DNA of 5,739 nucleotides from DASSRQ01 sp035701665 (lineage in GTDB: Bacteria; Vulcanimicrobiota; Vulcanimicrobiia; Vulcanimicrobiales; Vulcanimicrobiaceae). Position 1 is the stretch's first letter; the number at the start of each line of letters is the position of its first letter. The position numbers and the translations under genes are program-made. The notes under the pieces were generated by a model. It saw only the letters and a program-made list of their open reading frames with translations, did no database searches and was not told the DNA's origin. Location: contig DASSRQ010000266.1 in the NCBI GenBank assembly GCA_035701665.1, forward strand, positions 1 to 5,739. The letters are read 5' to 3'. Shown here piece after piece: positions 1-5,615 of this stretch.

Positions 1-545
1 ACCGGCGCTACCGGTCCCTTTGCCAGAAAGCCGAACGCGCACGCGGCCCAACCGGCAACGAGGTACCCGCCGCCGCCCGTTTGCAGCGCCCGCAGCCACC
101 AGAAGATCGCCAGGGTCACGCACAGGTCGAGCAGCGCGTCCATGATGGCCAGGCGCCCGACGACCGCCTGAAGCAGGCAAGTCGATAGGATGACGCCCGC
201 GTAGATGCCGGCCCGCTCGCCCCGCGCCTTTGCGACCGCGTATCCCGTGATGCCGCCTGCGGCAATTGTCGCAAGCGCCGAGGGCAACCGTAATGCAAAC
301 GACGTAACGCCGAAGAGTTTGATGAAGATCGCCGCGATCCAAAAGTACAGCGGCGGCTGGACGAACCAGGGCGCGGCGTTCTGGTGCATCACGATCCAAT
401 CGCCGCGCAGGACGATCTCGCGGGCGACCTCGCCGTAGGTGGTCTCGCTGTTGTCCCAGAGCGTGCCGCTCCATAAGCCCGGCAGCGTGAGCAGCGCCGC
501 GGCTGCGGAAGCGAGCATCGCGGCTCGCGCTGGAGGATTACGCAT
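1..545 (-). CDS. ArnT/PMT-like family 39 glycosyltransferase, membrane protein (partial, 3' end off the left edge)
   Basis: This gene reads leftward from an ATG at 545 and stays open to the edge, giving 181 residues. The start of the polypeptide looks like the GT-C fold shared by ArnT and protein mannosyltransferases. These are integral membrane enzymes that move a sugar from a polyprenyl-phosphate donor to a lipid or protein on the outer face of the cytoplasmic membrane. A hydrophobic segment at about residues 9-27 leads into a first outer loop with LWDNSETTYGEVARE (29-43) and GDW (48-50). QPPLYFW follows (63-69), then FGVTSFALRLPSAL (78-91), several more hydrophobic segments and FLAKGPVAP (173-181). 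All of these follow the order of family motifs. Two positions differ from the usual pattern: DE..Y is SE..Y, with an Asp two residues earlier, and KPP is QPP. An in-frame ATG at 581 would add 12 residues. No clear ribosome binding site favours either start; 545 was chosen because the N-terminal length then fits the family. The substrate cannot be told, and the gene is divergent from the hem operon. Confidence 0.82.
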   Translation of the reverse strand, partial: MRNPPARAAMLASAAAALLTLPGLWSGTLWDNSETTYGEVAREIVLRGDWIVMHQNAAPWFVQPPLYFWIAAIFIKLFGVTSFALRLPSALATIAAGGITGYAVAKARGERAGIYAGVILSTCLLQAVVGRLAIMDALLDLCVTLAIFWWLRALQTGGGGYLVAGWAACAFGFLAKGPVAP

Positions 546-586
546 CGGGCAAGTTTTTGGGCGTACCGAGCGCGAAGTCATGCACC
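546..586. other. Divergent spacer between the glycosyltransferase gene and hemC
   Basis: This gap of about 41 bp separates the two divergent start codons (545 on the minus strand, 587 on the plus strand). It is the only non-coding stretch in the window, and it vanishes or shrinks if the alternative starts (581 minus, 557 plus) are used. I see no convincing -35/-10 pair and no inverted repeat in it. Promoters for one or both genes therefore probably lie inside the opposite gene's 5' coding region, or the hem operon promoter is of a type not recognisable by eye. Confidence 0.5.
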
Positions 587-1501
587 ATGCACGACCTGGC
601 GCAAGCGGGGCACGACGTCGTTGTATGCGCCTCGCGGGCTAGCGCGCTTGCGATGACGCAGACGCGCGCCGTTGCGGCGCGGCTCGCTCAACTCGGATGG
701 GCCACGACGATCCTGAATATTACGACGACCGGCGACCGCGATCGCGTCCGGTCGTTTGCCGCTATCGGCAGCGAAAGTCTGTTCGTCAAAGAGCTCGAGA
801 TTGCGCTGCGCGACGGACGCGCGCACTACGCCGTCCATTCGTGCAAAGATCTCCCGAGCACGCTCGCGGAAGGGATGCTGCTCGCGGCGATCTCGCAGCG
901 CGAGGATCCGCGCGACGCGTTCTGCAGCGAACGTTACGAACGGTTCGAAGACCTGCCCGCCGGCGCGGTCGTCGGTAGCTCCAGCATGCGGCGCCGCGCG
1001 CAGCTGATGGCGATGCGGCCCGACCTAACGTATGAAGACATTCGCGGCAACGTGGATACGCGGCTCGAAAAACTGCGCAGCGGAAAGTACGACGCGATCG
1101 TGCTCGCGTGCGCGGGATTGCGGCGGCTCAACGTGTCTGCCAAGTATATGGTACCGTTCGAGGTTACGCAGATGGTGCCGGCGGTCGGCCAAGGCGCGCT
1201 CGCCGTCGAGACGCTCGAGGGCGCATCGATCGCACAACGCTTGCGCGATGCGGTGAACGACGGACCGACCGAACTGGCCGTCACATGCGAGCGCGCGGCA
1301 CTTGCCCATCTGCGCGGCGGATGTCAGGCGCCCATCGGCGTGCACGCGTATTTCGAGGGTGGAGAACTGTGCGCGATCGGCGCGATGACCGACGAACCGG
1401 GCCGGCCGCTGCGCCGCGCCGGCGTGCGCGCGGCTGTTTCAAACTGCGCCGCCGCCGCCGATCTCGGCGTACGCCTTGCGGAGCAGATGCAATGCGCTTG
1501 A
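587..1501 (+). CDS. hemC: Hydroxymethylbilane synthase (porphobilinogen deaminase)
   Basis: HemC is a cytosolic enzyme that joins four porphobilinogen molecules head to tail into hydroxymethylbilane, releasing ammonia. The 304-residue product has the family's usual length. Visible landmarks are SRASALA near residues 16-22 (the substrate-binding loop, usually TRGSxLA), FVKELE (66-71), HSCKDLP (84-90) with the catalytic Asp at 88, REDPRDAF (105-112) and GSSSMRRR (130-137) with the substrate-binding arginines 135-136. Further on are IRGNVDTRL (152-160), QGALAVE (202-208) and LRGGCQAPIG (242-251). Cys246 in that last motif is the expected attachment site of the dipyrromethane cofactor. The ATG at 587 was chosen because it places about ten residues ahead of the first conserved strand. 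A TTG at 557 in the same frame would add ten residues with no family support. Ribosome binding upstream is weak (GAAG at 574-577). It is the first gene of the operon and overlaps hemB by 10 bp. Confidence 0.96.
   Translation: MHDLAQAGHDVVVCASRASALAMTQTRAVAARLAQLGWATTILNITTTGDRDRVRSFAAIGSESLFVKELEIALRDGRAHYAVHSCKDLPSTLAEGMLLAAISQREDPRDAFCSERYERFEDLPAGAVVGSSSMRRRAQLMAMRPDLTYEDIRGNVDTRLEKLRSGKYDAIVLACAGLRRLNVSAKYMVPFEVTQMVPAVGQGALAVETLEGASIAQRLRDAVNDGPTELAVTCERAALAHLRGGCQAPIGVHAYFEGGELCAIGAMTDEPGRPLRRAGVRAAVSNCAAAADLGVRLAEQMQCA
1480..1483 (+). promoter_or_regulatory. Ribosome binding site for hemB
   Basis: GGAG lies 8 nt ahead of the ATG at 1492, inside the last codons of hemC. It fixes the hemB start at 1492, although the hemB frame stays open much further upstream, to 1108. 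Confidence 0.7.
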
Positions 1502-2469
1502 TCAAACGGCCGCGCCGCCTGCGGCGCACCAGCGGCTTGCGAAACATGGTGCGCGAACATCGCGTATCCGTCGCTCAACTCGTGCAGCCGCTCTTTATCG
1601 CGCAAAACGCGAGCGACGCCGGCCCGATCGCGTCGATGCCCGGCATCGATCGTTTCACGGTTGAGAGCGTGGTGCAAGAAGCCGGCGTGCTGGATGCGCT
1701 CGGCGTGCACAGCGTGTTGCTGTTCGGCATTCCGGAAACGAAAGATGCGCTCGCGACGTCCAACTACGATCCGGACGGCGTCGTGCAGCGAGCATCGCGT
1801 GCGATCAAAGAGGCGTTTCCGCATATGACGGTCATCGCCGACCTGTGCAACTGCGAATATACCGATCACGGACACTGCGGTATTCTCACACCGGCAGGCG
1901 ACGTCGATAACGACAAAACCGTCGATCTGCTGGTACGCACCGCGAAAACGTATGCGGATGCGGGCGTCGACGTCGTCGCGCCGAGCGATATGATGGACGG
2001 GCGAGTCGGCGCGATTCGTGAAGCGCTCGACGAAGTCGGCGCGCAGAACGTTGCGATCTTGAGTTACAGCGCGAAGTACGCCTCGGCGTTTTATGGACCG
2101 TTCCGCGAAGCCGCAGGGTCGACGCCCGCATTCGGCGACCGCAGAAGTTATCAAATGGATCCGCCCAACGGACGCGAGGCGCTGCGGCAGATCGCGCTCG
2201 ACATCGAACAAGGCGCGGATGCGGTGATGGTCAAGCCGGGCATGCCGTATCTGGATATCGTGCGCGCCGCGCGCGACCGGTTCGACGTACCGATTGCGGT
2301 GTACAACGTGAGCGGCGAGTACTCTATGATCAAAGCCGCCGCGCAGAATGGCTGGATCGACGAAGAACGCGCCGTCGAAGAGCTGATTGCCGGGTTTTCC
2401 CGCGCCGGCGCGGACATCATCATCACCTACTTTGCAAAGGACTACGCGGCTCGATGCTCGGCGTCTTAA
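1492..2469 (+). CDS. hemB: Porphobilinogen synthase (delta-aminolevulinic acid dehydratase), zinc-type
   Basis: HemB condenses two 5-aminolevulinate molecules into porphobilinogen in the cytosol, usually as an octamer. The 325-residue product is almost the same length as E. coli HemB. The RPRRLRR start, PLFI (33-36), MPGIDRF (49-55) and LLFGIP (76-81) are typical. The DLCNCEYTDHGHCG stretch (117-130) has Cys119, Cys121 and Cys129, the three-cysteine active-site zinc ligands. The aspartate-rich variant of magnesium-dependent enzymes is not present. Lys195 in SYSAKYAS and Lys248 in VMVKPG are the two Schiff-base lysines, and YQMDPPN (220-226) and YNVSGEYSM (271-279) are also conserved. The frame is open upstream to 1108, but that part only shadows hemC. 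The protein begins at the ATG at 1492, which has a good ribosome binding site and overlaps hemC by 10 bp. The 3' end overlaps the next gene by 16 bp. Confidence 0.97.
   Translation: MRLIKRPRRLRRTSGLRNMVREHRVSVAQLVQPLFIAQNASDAGPIASMPGIDRFTVESVVQEAGVLDALGVHSVLLFGIPETKDALATSNYDPDGVVQRASRAIKEAFPHMTVIADLCNCEYTDHGHCGILTPAGDVDNDKTVDLLVRTAKTYADAGVDVVAPSDMMDGRVGAIREALDEVGAQNVAILSYSAKYASAFYGPFREAAGSTPAFGDRRSYQMDPPNGREALRQIALDIEQGADAVMVKPGMPYLDIVRAARDRFDVPIAVYNVSGEYSMIKAAAQNGWIDEERAVEELIAGFSRAGADIIITYFAKDYAARCSAS
2436..2441 (+). promoter_or_regulatory. Probable ribosome binding site for the MobA-like gene
   Basis: AAAGGA sits 12 nt ahead of the ATG at 2454, within the 3' end of hemB. The spacing is longer than ideal. 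No other start codon in this frame lies nearby, so the start call does not depend on it. Confidence 0.4.
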
Positions 2470-3044
2470 TTCTCGCCGGCGGAAACGCCACGCGCCTGCC
2501 CGGAAAGATGGAACGCGAGTTTCGCGGCGAGCCGCTGATTCTGCGCGCCTTCCGCAACGTGCGATCCGCCGGACGCGTGTACGTCAGTGCGAACCGCGAG
2601 TTTCCGCGCGCGATTCAAAAGAAGCTCACGTGTCCGATTTTGCCGGATCGTTTTCCGGGCGCCGGCCCGCTCGAAGCCATGCACACCTGTTTCGGCCAGA
2701 TGGGCGAAGCGCGGGTGTTCGTCATTAGCGGCGACCTGCCGTTTGCTTCCGCTCAAACTGCCGCCGAACTGCTCGAATCGTGGGGCGACGATATTGACGG
2801 CGTCGTTCCGGAAGACGCCAGCGGCGAAGTGCAGCCCCTGTGCGCGATCTACGATCGCGAACGTTTTTTGAAGGCGGCCTCGGAGGCGATCGCCTCGGGG
2901 ACTTCTTCGGTGAAGTCCGCGATGGTGCGGCTTCGCATCCGGCGCGTTCGTCTGCGTGACGATCGCGTATTGGCAGGCGTTAATACGCCGGAGGACTTGG
3001 TTGCGGTTAGAACGTTCGATCTCGGCATTCGCCCGGGCGCGTAA
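2454..3044 (+). CDS. MobA-like nucleotidyltransferase, probable molybdenum cofactor guanylyltransferase
   Basis: The 196-residue product is a single-domain NTP transferase of the MobA-like (GT-A fold) group, close to the 194 residues of E. coli MobA. MobA links GMP from GTP to molybdopterin, giving the guanine dinucleotide form of the molybdenum cofactor used by DMSO-reductase-family enzymes. The nucleotide-binding start is LILAGGNATRLPGK (5-18) with Lys18. FPGAGPLEAM (67-76) matches the usual GPLxG region, GDLPF (93-97) carries the metal-binding Asp94, QPLCAIYDRE (127-136) matches the PLxALY stretch, and VNTPEDL (176-182) is the closing motif. Only family membership is secure. MobA is the best guess because of the NTPEDL and PLxALY motifs, but a related cytidylyl- or nucleotidyltransferase (MocA-like) is possible. 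No other cofactor gene is in the window to support the role. It overlaps hemB by 16 bp and hemL by 44 bp, so it is clearly co-transcribed with the heme genes. Confidence 0.85.
   Translation: MLGVLILAGGNATRLPGKMEREFRGEPLILRAFRNVRSAGRVYVSANREFPRAIQKKLTCPILPDRFPGAGPLEAMHTCFGQMGEARVFVISGDLPFASAQTAAELLESWGDDIDGVVPEDASGEVQPLCAIYDRERFLKAASEAIASGTSSVKSAMVRLRIRRVRLRDDRVLAGVNTPEDLVAVRTFDLGIRPGA
2990..2994 (+). promoter_or_regulatory. Ribosome binding site deciding the TTG start of hemL
   Basis: GGAGG stands 6 nt ahead of TTG at 3001. It is formed by the codons for Pro-Glu-Asp in the closing NTPEDL motif of the upstream MobA-like gene. This strong site supports TTG 3001 as the hemL start over the in-frame GTG at 2956, which has no comparable site and would add 15 residues unlike HemL. 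Confidence 0.75.
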
Positions 3045-4332
3045 CATCATCGCCGGCGGGGTGAACTCGCCGGTACGAGCGTTTCGCGCAGTCGGCGGCT
3101 CGCCGGTCTTCATGCAAAGCGGCAGCGGCGCGTATCTGCGCGATATCGACGACCACGAATATATCGATTACGTGTTGTCGTGGGGACCGCTGGTGCTCGG
3201 ACACGCGCATCCAAGCGTCGTGCGCGCGATCACGCAAGCGGCGCAGCGCGGCAGTTCGTTCGGCGCACCGACGGAAGCCGAGTCGGAATTAGGCGAGCTC
3301 GTTCGCAGCATGATGCCCGCAATCGAGCGTATCCGTTTCGTTTCGAGCGGCACCGAAGCAACGATGAGTGCGATCCGCCTTGCGCGCGGCTTTACCGGAC
3401 GCGAAAAGATCGTGAAGTTTGCCGGCTGTTATCACGGACACGGCGACTCGTTTTTGATCGCCGCGGGCAGCGGCGCGCTGACGAATGGCGTTCCGAACTC
3501 TCCGGGTGTTCCGGCCGGCGTCGCCAACGATACGATCGTGCTGCCGTATAACGACGCGCATGCCGTCGCTGCGGCATTCGATGCAAACCCCGGCACGATC
3601 GCAGCGATCATCGTCGAACCGTACGCGGGAAATATGGGCTTCATTCCGCCCAAACCCGCCTATCTGCAAACGCTGCGCAATCTGTGCACGCAGCACGGCG
3701 CGCTGCTGATCTTCGATGAAGTGATGACGGGCTTCCGCGTCGCGCGCGGCGGCGTGCAAGAACGCGAACGCGTCACGCCCGATCTGACGACGCTGGGCAA
3801 AGTCATCGGCGGCGGTTTGCCCGTCGGTGCGTTCGGCGGACGCGCCGACGTGATGTCGCAGCTCTCGCCGGAAGGCCCGGTCTATCAAGCGGGCACCCTT
3901 TCGGGAAATCCGCTGGCGATGGCCGCGGGTATTGCAACGCTCAAGACGATCGCGAGCGATGCGACGCTGTACGAGCGGCTCGAAGTGCTCACTCGACTGT
4001 TGTGCGAGGGGCTGCACGAAGTCTTCGTCAAGCACGGCGTGCCGCATTACAGCACGCATGCCGGCTCGATGTTCTGTACGTTCTTCAGCGAGTCGCCCGT
4101 CACGGATCTGGCGAGCGCCATGACCAGCGACGTAGCCTTCTACGGCAAATTCTTCCACGGCATGCTCGATCGCGGCATTTACTTGGCGCCCGCTCAGTTC
4201 GAAGCGGCATTTGTCTCAGCGGCGCACACCACGCGCGAGATCGAGCGGACCATCCAAGCCGCCGACGACACGCTCACTGCGATAAAACCGCTAACCCCGC
4301 CGCCCGCCGCAGTCCTAGACTTGGAAGAGTAA
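3001..4332 (+). CDS. hemL: Glutamate-1-semialdehyde 2,1-aminomutase
   Basis: HemL is a PLP enzyme that converts glutamate-1-semialdehyde to 5-aminolevulinate, the last step of the C5 route. The 443-residue product opens with FARARNIIAGGVNSPVRAF (10-28), which is the typical HemL start. Next come DYVLSWGPLVLGHAHP (56-71), SSGTEATMSAIRLARG (115-130) for phosphate binding, YHGHGDS (144-150) and FDEVMTGFR (238-246) with the cofactor-contacting Asp239. TTLGKVIGGGLPVGAFGG (263-280) carries the Schiff-base Lys267, followed by GTLSGNPLAMAAG (298-310) and LAPAQFEAAFVSAAHT (395-410). The start is TTG with a strong ribosome binding site. The product is about 15 residues longer than common HemL proteins because of a proline-rich, acidic tail (KPLTPPPAAVLDLEE). 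The first 44 bp overlap the MobA-like gene, and the stop codon shares one base with the hemA start. Confidence 0.96.
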   Translation: MRLERSISAFARARNIIAGGVNSPVRAFRAVGGSPVFMQSGSGAYLRDIDDHEYIDYVLSWGPLVLGHAHPSVVRAITQAAQRGSSFGAPTEAESELGELVRSMMPAIERIRFVSSGTEATMSAIRLARGFTGREKIVKFAGCYHGHGDSFLIAAGSGALTNGVPNSPGVPAGVANDTIVLPYNDAHAVAAAFDANPGTIAAIIVEPYAGNMGFIPPKPAYLQTLRNLCTQHGALLIFDEVMTGFRVARGGVQERERVTPDLTTLGKVIGGGLPVGAFGGRADVMSQLSPEGPVYQAGTLSGNPLAMAAGIATLKTIASDATLYERLEVLTRLLCEGLHEVFVKHGVPHYSTHAGSMFCTFFSESPVTDLASAMTSDVAFYGKFFHGMLDRGIYLAPAQFEAAFVSAAHTTREIERTIQAADDTLTAIKPLTPPPAAVLDLEE

Positions 4333-5615
4333 TGCCCCTGGTCTGCGTCGGCCTCTCCCACCACACCGCGCCTGTTGAAGTCCGCGAACGCCACGCGTTT
4401 CCGGCCGGCCGCGTCGAGGCGGCGCTCATCGCGCTGCGCGATTACGAAGCCGTTCACGAAGCGGTGATGCTGCAAACGTGCGGACGCTTAGAGATTTACG
4501 CTGCCGTCACCGAGTTCGAGGCCGGCACGGCGCAGATAAAATCGTATCTGCAGCACTTCCGTCACGGCGACGTCGACGATCTCGATTCGTATCTGTACAC
4601 GCATCTCGGACACGGTGCGGTCGAGCATCTGTTCCGCGTGAGCACGGGTCTCGATTCGATGCTGATCGGCGAGGCGGAGATTTTGGGGCAGGTCAAGGAC
4701 GCGTATATCGCCGCGCAAAAGGCCGATTCGCTCGGAAAGACGATGCACCGGTTGTTCCGCGAAGCGATGAGCGCCGGCAAAGCCGCGCGTTCGCAAACGA
4801 GCATCGGCGACGAATCAACGTCTGTTGCCACCGCTGCTATCGAGATCGCGCGCACGCACTTCGGGACGCTGGAAGATCGCAACGTCGTCATCGTCGGCGC
4901 CGGCAAGATGGCGCGCACCGCGGCCAAACGTCTGCGCGCCGAAGGCACGCAAAACCTTATCGTAACGAACCGGTCGCTTTCGAACGCCAAAGACGTCGTC
5001 GGCGAAGCCGGCTTCGGCCACTCCGTGGATCTTGCGGGCATGCTCGATGCGCTGCAATCGGCAGACATCGTCGTCGCCGCCACCGGATCGCCGACGTTCG
5101 TCATCGGTGCGAACACGATCGAGAGCGCGATGCAGCGCCGCAGCGGACATCCGATGCTCATCGTAGACATCGCGGTTCCGCGCGACGTCGATCCGGAAGC
5201 ATCGAAGATCCCCGGCGTTACGCTGATCGATATCGACGGGCTGAAAACGCACGTCGACGAGAAGCTCGAAGTGCGCCGCGAGGCGATCCCGCACGTCGAA
5301 GAGATCATCGCGGAGTATCTCGAGCGCTTCACGCATTGGTATCAATCGCGCGTTGCGGTTCCGGTTATCGCGTCGCTCACGAAAAAGGCTGAAACGATCC
5401 GCGCATCGGAACTCGAACGGCTTTTTGCACGCTGCCCCGATTTGAGCGAACGCGAAAAGATGCTGATCACCGGCACGTCGATGACGATCATCTCGCGTTT
5501 GCTGCACACGGCCGTTACCAAGATCCGCGACAAAACGCTGGCCGACCGCTCCGAAGCTTTGCAGCACGTACGTTTGCTCGACGAGTTGTTCGAGCTCAAC
5601 GTTGGACAGGAGTAA
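4332..5615 (+). CDS. hemA: Glutamyl-tRNA reductase
   Basis: HemA reduces the activated glutamate of glutamyl-tRNA(Glu) to glutamate-1-semialdehyde with NADPH, the committed step of tetrapyrrole synthesis in C5-pathway organisms. The 427-residue product has the usual length. GLSHHTAPVEVRER (7-20) begins the catalytic domain. LQTCGRLEIYA (47-57) holds the thioester-forming Cys50, and His99 in AVEHLFRV (96-103) lies at the expected active-site position. Next come GLDSMLIGEAEILGQVK (106-122), the nucleotide-binding VIVGAGKMA (186-194) and VDIAVPRDVDP (278-288). The helical dimerisation domain runs from about 320 to the end. The usual TCNR motif reads TCGR here. The ATG overlaps the hemL stop as TAATG with a GGAAG-type site close upstream, so coupling to hemL translation is likely. 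The much longer open frame starting at 4002 only shadows hemL. Confidence 0.97.
   Translation: MPLVCVGLSHHTAPVEVRERHAFPAGRVEAALIALRDYEAVHEAVMLQTCGRLEIYAAVTEFEAGTAQIKSYLQHFRHGDVDDLDSYLYTHLGHGAVEHLFRVSTGLDSMLIGEAEILGQVKDAYIAAQKADSLGKTMHRLFREAMSAGKAARSQTSIGDESTSVATAAIEIARTHFGTLEDRNVVIVGAGKMARTAAKRLRAEGTQNLIVTNRSLSNAKDVVGEAGFGHSVDLAGMLDALQSADIVVAATGSPTFVIGANTIESAMQRRSGHPMLIVDIAVPRDVDPEASKIPGVTLIDIDGLKTHVDEKLEVRREAIPHVEEIIAEYLERFTHWYQSRVAVPVIASLTKKAETIRASELERLFARCPDLSEREKMLITGTSMTIISRLLHTAVTKIRDKTLADRSEALQHVRLLDELFELNVGQE

Noticed and set aside
205..642. Small plus-strand frames opposite the glycosyltransferase and across the spacer
   Set aside because: They have no motifs and are antisense to a gene with clear family motifs.
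1448..1461. Short run of GCC repeats
   Set aside because: It encodes an alanine run near the HemC C-terminus and is simply codon-biased low complexity.
1108..1491. Upstream extension of the hemB frame
   Set aside because: The extension translates to Arg-rich sequence unlike any HemB N-terminus and lies wholly inside hemC. The ATG at 1492 with its GGAG site matches the family start.
1324..2211. Long minus-strand open frame opposite hemC and hemB
   Set aside because: It lies antisense to two secure genes, is rich in Arg, Ala and His, and shows no family motif. Long antisense frames are expected in GC-rich genes with strong codon bias.
2414..2427. Short ATC-type triplet repeat near the hemB end
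   Set aside because: It encodes the conserved hydrophobic Asp-Ile-Ile-Ile-Thr strand of HemB, not an independent repeat.
2883..2896. Perfect 14-bp palindrome GAGGCGATCGCCTC, containing one GCGATCGC word
   Set aside because: A 14-bp palindrome has a fair chance of occurring once in a window this size. It lies inside the MobA-like coding region, and GCGATCGC is not obviously repeated here as HIP1 is in cyanobacteria.
2956..3000. GTG at 2956 as an alternative hemL start
   Set aside because: It adds 15 residues not seen in HemL and has no good ribosome binding site, whereas TTG 3001 has GGAGG at ideal spacing.
3289..4158. Long minus-strand open frame opposite hemL
   Set aside because: It is antisense to hemL and shows low-complexity Arg/Ala-rich composition with no recognisable domain or start signal.
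4002..4331. Upstream extension of the hemA frame
   Set aside because: It is an Arg-rich shadow of hemL. HemA begins at the ATG at 4332, where the conserved GLSHHTAP start follows at once.
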